A stretch of 64,000 bases of DNA from Pseudomonas sp. FP2335. Lineage in GTDB: Bacteria > Pseudomonadota > Gammaproteobacteria > Pseudomonadales > Pseudomonadaceae. Below the pieces are notes generated by a model that saw only the letters and a list, made by a program, of their open reading frames with translations, did not search any database and was not told the DNA's origin. The stretch lies in contig NZ_CP117437.1 in the NCBI RefSeq assembly GCF_030687535.1, positions 951,501 through 1,015,500 of the forward strand. Reading direction: 5' to 3'. The position numbers were made by a program, and so were the translations under genes. Positions 37,580 through 44,642 of the stretch are shown here, piece after piece (positions within the stretch are counted from its first letter, which is position 1; each line of letters opens with the position of its first letter).

Positions 37580-38977
37580 TTAAAGAATGTTGAACGGGAT
37601 GGTGGTGACCAGGCGGAACTCTTTGATGTTGCCGTCAGCTTGTTGGGCGCTGGCTCGGTGAGTCACGTAGGTGCCACGGATCGTAGTGGCCTTGAGCGGG
37701 CCGCTCTGAATTGCGTAGGAAGTACCAACGCCGTATTCCTGGTGTTTCTCGCCGTCCATCAGGCGCAGGTCGCTACGCGATGCGCCGGCTTCGCCGTAGG
37801 CGGTGCCGTTGTAGTGAGTACCGTCGATGCCCCAACCGCGAGCCGAGTACACGTTGAACTTCAGGCCTGGCACGCCGTATTCGGCCATGTTGATGGCATA
37901 GGCGATCTGGAAAGACTTCTCGTTCGGGCTGTTGAAGTCCGAAGTCAGGGAGTTTGCCAGGTAGATGCCGTTGGTTTCGTGCAGGTAGTCGAAGTACTCG
38001 TCACCGTTCACTTCCTGGTACGAGAAGGTCAGGCTGTGGGCCTGGTGGGTCAAGCCCAGGGACAACGAGTAAGTGTCGTTGTCGATGTTGCCCATCTTCT
38101 TGCTGCCGGTGTCGGTGGTCTTGTAGTAGTTCAGGCCGGTGGTCAGTGCCAGGGTTTGAGCATCACCCAGTTCGTGGGTTGCGCCGAAGTAGTACTGGTT
38201 CCAGAAGTCTTCGACGTTGGCGGCGAACACGCTGGTTTTCAGGCTCTTGAACGGCTGGTAGTTGAAGCCCAGGGTCTTGACCTTGTCGGTTTCCTGGCCA
38301 TTGCCGTATTCGGAGCGGAATTTCGACAGGCTCTGCTCGGTACGCGGCGAAACGCGGTCGAAGATGCCGCCCTGGAACGACAGGTTACTGAACTCTTCGC
38401 TGTTGAAGCTCACACCTTCAAAGCTCGAAGGCAGCGCACGGTTGCCGATGGTGTCGACGATGCCGGTGCTGAAGTTCTGGCGACCGGCGGTCAAGGTGGT
38501 GTTGGAAACACGGAACTTGACGTTGGCCAGGCCCAGTTTGCTCCACTGACCTACAGCGTCGCCGCCGGAATCCGCCAGGGTACGGTTGGAACCGCCGGCG
38601 ATATCTTTGCGGTCGCGGTCGAGGGCGATGAAGTTGTAGGCAGCGACTTCAGTGCTGACCCCGACAGTGCCTTGGGTGAAGCCCGAGGTGTAGTTGAGGA
38701 TGGTGCCCTGGGCCCAGTTGATACGGCGCGAGATCGGCGTCTTCACGCCGTCTTTGCGATAGCTGAAGCGGTCGTTGCGAAACTTCATTTCGTTCGCATA
38801 CCAGTTGCGAGTGGTACCGCCCAGGCTTTGACCGTCGATAAAGCCCTTGGCCTCGCTTTGCGCGCTGGTGCCGGCCAGTGTGGTCGGCACGAAATCCTGG
38901 CTGGCGGGTTCCGCGTAGGCGGTCGCCGTGATGCTGCTGATGGCCAGGGCCAGAAGCGCTTTGCTGCTCAGTTTCAT
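37580..38977 (-). CDS. opdP: OprD-family outer-membrane porin (OpdP-like)
   Basis: A 465-residue porin of the OprD family. The signal peptide is MKLSSKALLALAISSITATAYA. It is followed by the family start AEPASQDFVPTT, the motif RNWYANEMKFRNDRF and the strand GFTQGTVGVSTEVAAYNFIALD. About 18 amphipathic beta strands lead to a C-terminal strand ending FRLVTTIPFNIL. OprD-family porins admit small cationic or peptide substrates. Its place among dppA genes matches OpdP of P. aeruginosa, which passes dipeptides and carbapenems. The start MKLSSKAL has RBS AAAGGAG. Confidence 0.9.
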   Translation of the reverse strand: MKLSSKALLALAISSITATAYAEPASQDFVPTTLAGTSAQSEAKGFIDGQSLGGTTRNWYANEMKFRNDRFSYRKDGVKTPISRRINWAQGTILNYTSGFTQGTVGVSTEVAAYNFIALDRDRKDIAGGSNRTLADSGGDAVGQWSKLGLANVKFRVSNTTLTAGRQNFSTGIVDTIGNRALPSSFEGVSFNSEEFSNLSFQGGIFDRVSPRTEQSLSKFRSEYGNGQETDKVKTLGFNYQPFKSLKTSVFAANVEDFWNQYYFGATHELGDAQTLALTTGLNYYKTTDTGSKKMGNIDNDTYSLSLGLTHQAHSLTFSYQEVNGDEYFDYLHETNGIYLANSLTSDFNSPNEKSFQIAYAINMAEYGVPGLKFNVYSARGWGIDGTHYNGTAYGEAGASRSDLRLMDGEKHQEYGVGTSYAIQSGPLKATTIRGTYVTHRASAQQADGNIKEFRLVTTIPFNIL

Positions 38978-39058
38978 GTGTGAAGCTCCTTTGGTTCTCT
39001 TTTTTATGCCGGCCTTATCAGGTGAACCGGCTATTGGGTGTAACTCGTTCAAGCTATT

Positions 39059-39070
39059 GCAAACGTTTGC
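39059..39070. promoter_or_regulatory. LacI-family-type palindrome upstream of opdP
   Basis: GCAAACGTTTGC is a perfect 12-bp palindrome 82 bp upstream of the opdP start. The central AAACGTTT is also the core of the Cra site at 9690. It has the form of a LacI/GalR-family operator; the regulator is unknown. Confidence 0.4.
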
Positions 39071-39107
39071 CGTAGGAAATTTCCTGAAAATTGGCTGCAC
39101 GTTTGCT

Positions 39108-39128
39108 GGAGAGCCAGTTTGGCTCTCC
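39108..39128 (-). terminator. Hairpin after DppA paralogue 2
   Basis: GGAGAGCC and GGCTCTCC form an 8-bp perfect stem with a 5-nt loop, 17 bp after the stop codon of the upstream binding-protein gene. No U-tract. Confidence 0.5.
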
Positions 39129-39145
39129 ATCATCCGGTTATGTTT

Positions 39146-40750
39146 TTATGGGGTGATACTGACGCCCGAGAACACGTTGCGGCCGAAGGGGCTCACTTGG
39201 AAACCTTCGACTTTGGCGCTTAACGGCTGGTTGACCGTCGAGTGGGCGACCGGCGTGATCGGCACCTGCGCTTTAAGCAGTTGCTGCGCCTGTTTGTACA
39301 GAACAGTCCGTTGTTCGCGGTCGGTCACGACCTTGGCTTGCTTGATCAGCTTGTCGTACGCCGGGTCACACCACATGGAGTAGTTGTTCCCGCCGATGGC
39401 GTCGCAGCTGTACAGGGTGCCCAGCCAGTTGTCCGGGTCACCGTTGTCGCCGGTCCAGCCGATCAGGCTCACATCGTGCTCACCGTTCTTGGTGCGCTTG
39501 ATGTATTCGCCCCACTCGTAGCTGACGATCTTCACTTTCAGGCCGATCTTGGCCCAATCGTTCTGCAGCATTTCCGCCATCAGCTTGGCGTTGGGGTTGT
39601 AGGGGCGTTGCACCGGCATCGCCCACAGGGTGATTTCGGTGCCTTCCTTCACGCCGGCAGCCTTGAGCAGTTCCTTGGCTTTTTCCGGGTTGTAGGCGGC
39701 GTCCTTGATGCTGTCGTCGTAGGACCATTGCGTCGGCGGCATGGCGTTGACCGCCAGTTGCCCCGCGCCCTGGTACACGGCGTTCAGGATGCTCTGCTTG
39801 TTCACCGCCATGTCCAGCGCCTGGCGGACTTCGAGCTGGTCGAACGGCTTGTGGCGCACGTTATAGGCGATGTAGCCGAGGTTGAAGCCGGGCTTGGTGA
39901 GCAATTGCAGGTTCGGGTCGGCCTTGAGGGCGTCGACGTCGGCCGGACGTGGGTGCAGGGTTACCTGGCATTCGCCGGCCTTGAGCTTTTGTACACGTAC
40001 CGAGGCGTCAGTGTTGATGGCGAAAATCAGCTGGTCGAGCTTGACCTTGCTCGGGTCCCAGTACTGTTTGTTGGCCACATAGCGGATCTGCGAATCTTTC
40101 TGGTAACGCTGGAACACGAAGGGGCCGGTGCCGATCGGCTTCTGGTTGATGTCGCTGGGCTTGCCGGACTTGAGCAATTGTTCGGCATATTCGGCCGACA
40201 GGATCGCGGCGAAGCTCATGGCGATGTTCTGGATAAACGCGGCGTCGACCGTGTTCAACGTCATCACCACGGTGTGCGGGCCGGTTTTCTCGACCTTGGC
40301 GATGTTCTTGTTCAGGCTCATCCCGTTGAAGTACGGAAACTCGGTGGGGTAGGCCTTGCGGAACGGTTGGTCGGGGTCAAGCATGCGGTTGAAGGTGAAC
40401 AGCACGTCGTCGGCGTTGAAGTCGCGCGTCGGCTTGAACTCCTTGTTACTGTGGAATTTCACCCCTTCACGCAGATGGAAGGTGTAGGTCAAACCGTCTT
40501 CGGAAATATCCCACTTGGTTGCCAGGCCCGGTACCACGTTGGTCGCGCCTTTTTCAAATTCGACCAGGCGGTTGTACAGCGGCTCGGCCGCGTCGTTGTC
40601 GGTGGCGGTGGTGTATTGCGCGGTGTCAAAGCCTGCGGGGCTGCCTTCAGAGCAGAACACCAGGCTCTTTTTCTCGGCGGCTTGGCCCATCGTGGCCACA
40701 GCCAGCAGGCTGGTGGCAAACAGTGCGGATAGAACGGTGGTATGGCGCAT
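39146..40750 (-). CDS. Dipeptide ABC transporter binding protein (DppA paralogue 2)
   Basis: A 534-residue periplasmic binding protein. The signal peptide MRHTTVLSALFATSLLAVAT is cleaved after MGQAA. Family marks are LVFCSEGSPAGFDTAQYTTA, TYTFHLREGVKFH, DDVLFTFNRMLDPDQPFRKA, GTGPFVFQRYQKDSQIRYVA and IGWTGDNGDPDNWLGTLYSC. It is close to the two paralogues that follow. It lies immediately before opdP (dppA3-like position in P. aeruginosa). Having no transporter of its own, it is expected to deliver different di- or tripeptides to DppBCDF. Confidence 0.92.
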   Translation of the reverse strand: MRHTTVLSALFATSLLAVATMGQAAEKKSLVFCSEGSPAGFDTAQYTTATDNDAAEPLYNRLVEFEKGATNVVPGLATKWDISEDGLTYTFHLREGVKFHSNKEFKPTRDFNADDVLFTFNRMLDPDQPFRKAYPTEFPYFNGMSLNKNIAKVEKTGPHTVVMTLNTVDAAFIQNIAMSFAAILSAEYAEQLLKSGKPSDINQKPIGTGPFVFQRYQKDSQIRYVANKQYWDPSKVKLDQLIFAINTDASVRVQKLKAGECQVTLHPRPADVDALKADPNLQLLTKPGFNLGYIAYNVRHKPFDQLEVRQALDMAVNKQSILNAVYQGAGQLAVNAMPPTQWSYDDSIKDAAYNPEKAKELLKAAGVKEGTEITLWAMPVQRPYNPNAKLMAEMLQNDWAKIGLKVKIVSYEWGEYIKRTKNGEHDVSLIGWTGDNGDPDNWLGTLYSCDAIGGNNYSMWCDPAYDKLIKQAKVVTDREQRTVLYKQAQQLLKAQVPITPVAHSTVNQPLSAKVEGFQVSPFGRNVFSGVSITP

Positions 40751-41053
40751 GACGATCCCGATCCTTGTTTGTAGTTGTCGTCAGCGTGCAATCACCCGGC
40801 CATTTACCGGCCGGGATGCATGGCTGACCCCACGCAGCAAGTGCCCATCAGATTGCAGCCTCTGCTGTCCTACGACGTTATGGGCCGTGGACTTCGCAGT
40901 AAATGCGCAAAATCTGACTGACTTTGTAGGTAACGTAGACAGGGATCGCAGTTTATTGCTGTAGGACGGCAACGAATGCGACTGTGGTCTGTTTCCTACT
41001 GTCATGGCGGATGCAATAACGGCGACGTTATGAAACGTCGCCGTTATTGATTT
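40751..41053. other. Intergenic region between DppA paralogues 2 and 3, with a 15-bp hairpin
   Basis: 303 bp. AATAACGGCGACGTT (41015-41029) pairs perfectly with AACGTCGCCGTTATT (41034-41048) around a 4-nt loop, right after the stop of paralogue 3 and lacking a minus-strand U-tract. A second palindrome, CCGGCCATTTACCGGCCGG (40797-40815), lies near the paralogue 2 start. The rest presumably holds its promoter, not assigned. Confidence 0.5.
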
Positions 41054-42682
41054 TTACTTGCCGCTTACGCTCACGCCGTAGAAGGAGTTCAAGCCAAACG
41101 GGCTGATCTTGAAGTCCTGCACGGTGTTGCGCATGGGTTGATACACCGTCGAGTGTGCGATAGGTGTCATCGGGACAGCATCTTTGAGGATGTGTTGCGC
41201 CTGCTTGTACAGCTCGGTGCGTTTGGCGACGTCGGACGTAGCCTTGGCTTCTTTTACGATGCCGTCGAATTTCTTGTCGCACCATTTGGAGAAGTTGTTG
41301 CCGGCCAGCGAATCGCAGCCGAACAGCACGTTCAGCCAGTTGTCCGGGTCACCATTGTCGCCGCTCCAGCCAATGATCATGGCCTGGTTCTCGCCGCCTT
41401 TGGAGCGCTTGATGTACTCGCCCCACTCGTAGCTGGTGATCTTGACCTTCAGGCCGATCTTGGACCAGTCATTTTGCAGCATTTCAGCCATCAGCTTGGC
41501 GTTCGGGTTGTACGGACGCTGAACCGGCATGGCCCACAGCACGATCTCGGTACCTTCCTTGACGCCGGCTTCCTTGAGCAGGGCCTTGGCTTTTTCAGGA
41601 TCGTACTTGGCGTCCTTGACGGTGGTGTCATAGGACCACTGGGTCGGCGGCATGGCGTTGGTGGCCAGTTGGCCGGCGCCTTGGTATACGGAGTCGATGA
41701 TCTGCTGCTTGTTTACCGACATGTCCATTGCCTGGCGTACGCGCAGGTCCGCCAGTGGGTTTGGCTGGTCGCTGCCCTTGACCTTGTCCATCACATTGTA
41801 GGCAACGTAGCCCAGGTTGAAGCCCGCCTGGTGCGGCAGTTTCAGGTCCTTGTCTTCGCCCAGCGCCTTGAGGTCGGCCGGACGTGGGAACAGGGTGACC
41901 TGGCATTCGTTTTTCTTCAGCTTCTGGATACGCACCGACGGGTCGGTGGTGATGGCGAAGATCAGGTTGTCGATCTTCACGTCGTCAGGTTTCCAGTAGT
42001 TCTTGTTGCCGGTGTAGCGAATGTTCGAGTCTTTCTGGTAGCTCTTGAACACGAACGGGCCAGTGCCGATCGGCTTCTGGTTGATGTCCTGGGCCTTGCC
42101 TTCTTTCAACAGTTGGGCGGCGTATTCGGCCGACTGGATCGAGGCGAAGCTCATGGCCAGGTTCTGGATGAAAGCCGCGTCCACGGTGCCAAGGGTGAAC
42201 TTGACGGTGTGGTCATCGACTTTCTCGATGTTCTTGATGTTGGTGTCCATCCCCATGTCCGTGAAGTACGGGAACTCGGTGGGGTAGGCCTTACGGAAAG
42301 GATCGTCTTTGTTGATCATCCGATTAAAGGTGAACAGTACGTCGTCAGCCGAAAATTCACGAGTTGGCTTGAAGTACGGGGTGGTGTGGAACTTGACGCC
42401 TTCGCGCAGGTGGAAGGTGTAGGTCAGGCCATCCGGGGACACGTCCCAGCTGGTGGCCAGGCCAGGAACAACGGCGGTGCCGCCGCGCTCGAACTGGCTG
42501 AGGCGGTTGAACATGGTCTCTGCCGAAGCATCGAAGTCTGTTCCGGTGGTGTACTGGCCTGGGTCAAAACCGGCCGGGCTCCCTTCGGAGCAGAACACCA
42601 GGTTAGTCGCCGCTTGGGCGAAAGGGGCTGCGGCCATAAGGCCAGCGCTAACTAAAAGCGGAAGGACTGCGTGTTTAAGCAT
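41054..42682 (-). CDS. Dipeptide ABC transporter binding protein (DppA paralogue 3)
   Basis: A 542-residue periplasmic protein. The signal peptide is MLKHAVLPLLVSAGLMAAAP, cleaved after FAQA. The mature part begins ATNLVFCSEGSPAGFDPGQY and shares all SBP_bac_5 blocks with paralogues 2 and 4, including GTGPFVFKSYQKDSNIRYTG and the ligand-pocket loop IGWSGDNGDPDNWL. The start MLKHAV (42682) has a GAGG RBS at 7 nt; an ATG eight codons upstream has none. It has its own upstream region with repeated TTTCGTACAT motifs, so it is probably separately regulated. Confidence 0.92.
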   Translation of the reverse strand: MLKHAVLPLLVSAGLMAAAPFAQAATNLVFCSEGSPAGFDPGQYTTGTDFDASAETMFNRLSQFERGGTAVVPGLATSWDVSPDGLTYTFHLREGVKFHTTPYFKPTREFSADDVLFTFNRMINKDDPFRKAYPTEFPYFTDMGMDTNIKNIEKVDDHTVKFTLGTVDAAFIQNLAMSFASIQSAEYAAQLLKEGKAQDINQKPIGTGPFVFKSYQKDSNIRYTGNKNYWKPDDVKIDNLIFAITTDPSVRIQKLKKNECQVTLFPRPADLKALGEDKDLKLPHQAGFNLGYVAYNVMDKVKGSDQPNPLADLRVRQAMDMSVNKQQIIDSVYQGAGQLATNAMPPTQWSYDTTVKDAKYDPEKAKALLKEAGVKEGTEIVLWAMPVQRPYNPNAKLMAEMLQNDWSKIGLKVKITSYEWGEYIKRSKGGENQAMIIGWSGDNGDPDNWLNVLFGCDSLAGNNFSKWCDKKFDGIVKEAKATSDVAKRTELYKQAQHILKDAVPMTPIAHSTVYQPMRNTVQDFKISPFGLNSFYGVSVSGK

Positions 42683-42805
42683 GTTGGCCTCATGATTTGT
42701 TGTCATTTTTGGTAGTGAGGGCGACCTCGTGAGTCGACCTGCGGATACTTATGCAGGGGCCATACCCATTGCAAGACGCAGAACCGATACGAGGTTAAAA
42801 GAGTG

Positions 42806-42861
42806 GTACGAACGTACAGGAATGTCGCAAATATGAAAGTTCGTACATGATTTCGTACATT
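42806..42861. repeat. Clustered CGTAC repeats upstream of DppA paralogue 3
   Basis: The palindromic GTACGAACGTAC (42806-42817) is followed by two direct copies of TTTCGTACAT (42840-42849 and 42852-42861), 12 bp apart. All share the GTACGA/TCGTAC core. The spacing suggests binding sites for a dimeric regulator on one DNA face. They lie 124-179 bp upstream of the paralogue 3 start. Confidence 0.45.
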
Positions 42862-42870
42862 TCGAGGGTT

Positions 42871-42900
42871 TTTTCGGTGCGCCAGGCGCACCAAAAAAGA
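42871..42900. terminator. Bidirectional terminator after DppA paralogue 4
   Basis: The palindrome GGTGCGCCAGGCGCACC (42877-42893) is flanked by TTTTTT on the left and AAAAAA on the right, so both strands have a stem followed by a U-tract. It lies about 40 bp after the paralogue 4 stop. Confidence 0.8.
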
Positions 42901-42940
42901 CCGAGCGAGGCGTCTGGCGCACCCGCTTGGGGCGTTGCTG

Positions 42941-44542
42941 TTACTTATCTAGACTGACGCCGTAGAACGGCGTGAGCCCAAACGGGCTGATCTTGAAGTC
43001 GCGCACTTCCTTGCGCAGGGGTTGGAAAACCGTCGAGTTCGCAATAGGTGTTATAGGTACTTGTTCTTTAAGTATTTTTTGCGCCTGTTGATACCACTTG
43101 ATGCGCTGCTCGCGGTCACTGCTGACCTTGGCCTGCTGCACCAGCTTGTCGTAGGCCGGGTTACACCATTTGGCGTAGTTGCTGCCCTTCACTGCGGCAC
43201 AACTGTAGAGCACGCCGAGCCAGTTATCCGGGTCGCCGTTGTCGCCGGTCCAGCCATAAATCATCGCGTCGTGTTCGCCGTTTTTGGCGCGCTTGATGTA
43301 TTCGCCCCACTCATAGCTGACGATGTTGGCCTTGATGCCGACCTTGTCCCAATCCTGTTGGATCATTTGTGCCGACATACGCGCATTCGGGTTGGACGCG
43401 CGTTGGACCGTCATGGCCCACAGGTTGATGGTGGTGCCTGGCGCAATGCCTGCTTCTTTTAGTAGCGCCTTGGCTTTGGTGGGATCGTAGGGCGCGTCCT
43501 TGATATTCGGGTCATAAGACCACTGCGCCGGTGGCAGGGCGTTCTGCGCCAATTGCCCGGCGCTCTGGTATACGGCTTTGATGATCGCCGGCTTGTCGAT
43601 GGCCATGTCCAGGGCCTGGCGCACCTTGAGCTGGTCCAGCGGCGGATGGGTCACGTTGTAGGCCAGAAAGCCCAGGTTGAAACCCGCCTGTTGCAGCACG
43701 CGCAGGTTGGGGTCCTGCTTCATCACTTCGATGTCGGACGGGCGTGGGTAGCCGCCGACCTGGCATTCGCCGGCCTTGAGCTTTTGCAGGCGCGAGGCGG
43801 CATCGGGGGTGATGGCGAACACCAGGTTGTCGAGTTTCACGTCCTCGGGTTTCCAATACTGTTTATTGGCCACGTAGCGAATCTGCGAGTCTTTCTGGTA
43901 GCGCTTGAACACGAACGGCCCGGTGCCGACGGGTTTCTGGTTGATGTCGGAGGCTGCGCCGTCTTTCAACAGTTGCGCGGCATATTCGGCGGACTGCACC
44001 GAGGCGAAACTCATGGCCAGGTTCTGCACGAACGCGGCATCGACGTTGTTCAGGTTGAAGCGCACGCTGTGCTCGTCGAGTTTTTCGACGCTCTTGATCG
44101 TGGTGTTCAAGCCCATGTCGGTGAAATACGGCGACTCGGATGGGTAGGCCTTGCGAAACGGGCTGTCGGCATCCAGCAGGCGGTTGAAGGTGAACAGCAC
44201 ATCATCGGCGTTGAAATCGCGGGTCGGGGTGAAGAAATCCGTGGTGTGGAACTTGACGCCATCCCGCAGGTGGAAGGTATACGTCAGGCCGTCATTGGAC
44301 ACGTCCCAGCTTGTGGCCAGGCCGGGTTCCACTTCGGTGCCGCCGCGCTTGAACTGGGTCAGGCGGTTGAACACGGTTTCGGCCGATGCATCGAAATCGG
44401 TGCCGCTGGTGTACTGGCTAGGGTCGAAACCGGCGGGGCTGGCTTCGGAGCAGTAGACCAGGGTGCTGGCCGCCTGGGCCATTGGCATGAAGGCCAGCAG
44501 GCCCGCGACGAGGAAGAGCGGTTTGAAGGTGATTCTTTCCAT
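42941..44542 (-). CDS. Dipeptide ABC transporter binding protein (DppA paralogue 4)
   Basis: A 533-residue periplasmic protein. The signal peptide starts MERITFKPLFLVAGLLAFMP and is cleaved near MAQAAS. It has the family start LVYCSEASPAGFDPSQYTSG and shares GTGPFVFKRYQKDSQIRYVA and YGWTGDNGDPDNWLGVLYSC with paralogues 2 and 3. The start at 44542 fits the signal peptide; 13 further upstream codons are open. It is the outermost dppA gene, and a terminator separates it from paralogue 3. Substrate difference from the others cannot be read from sequence. Confidence 0.92.
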   Translation of the reverse strand: MERITFKPLFLVAGLLAFMPMAQAASTLVYCSEASPAGFDPSQYTSGTDFDASAETVFNRLTQFKRGGTEVEPGLATSWDVSNDGLTYTFHLRDGVKFHTTDFFTPTRDFNADDVLFTFNRLLDADSPFRKAYPSESPYFTDMGLNTTIKSVEKLDEHSVRFNLNNVDAAFVQNLAMSFASVQSAEYAAQLLKDGAASDINQKPVGTGPFVFKRYQKDSQIRYVANKQYWKPEDVKLDNLVFAITPDAASRLQKLKAGECQVGGYPRPSDIEVMKQDPNLRVLQQAGFNLGFLAYNVTHPPLDQLKVRQALDMAIDKPAIIKAVYQSAGQLAQNALPPAQWSYDPNIKDAPYDPTKAKALLKEAGIAPGTTINLWAMTVQRASNPNARMSAQMIQQDWDKVGIKANIVSYEWGEYIKRAKNGEHDAMIYGWTGDNGDPDNWLGVLYSCAAVKGSNYAKWCNPAYDKLVQQAKVSSDREQRIKWYQQAQKILKEQVPITPIANSTVFQPLRKEVRDFKISPFGLTPFYGVSLDK

Positions 44543-44586
44543 GGAGACCCCTGAGATGGCAGGCATAGATTCGCTGCCCAAACGAA

Positions 44587-44614
44587 AACGGCGGTCACCG
44601 AGGTTACCGCCGTT
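44587..44614 (-). terminator. Terminator of the toxin-like gene
   Basis: AACGGCGGT and ACCGCCGTT form a 9-bp stem with a 10-nt loop; on the minus strand it is followed by TTTCGTTT. It lies 28 bp after the stop of the large gene. Confidence 0.6.
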
Positions 44615-44642
44615 CAGTAGGACGTGATAGGGAGGAGCGCCA

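Noticed and set aside
42683..42706. Possible Hfq/Crc A-rich binding motifs near the starts of DppA paralogues 2 and 3 (for example GACAACAAATC)
   Set aside because: They match the AANAANAA pattern only partly, and such A/C-rich stretches are frequent near start codons.
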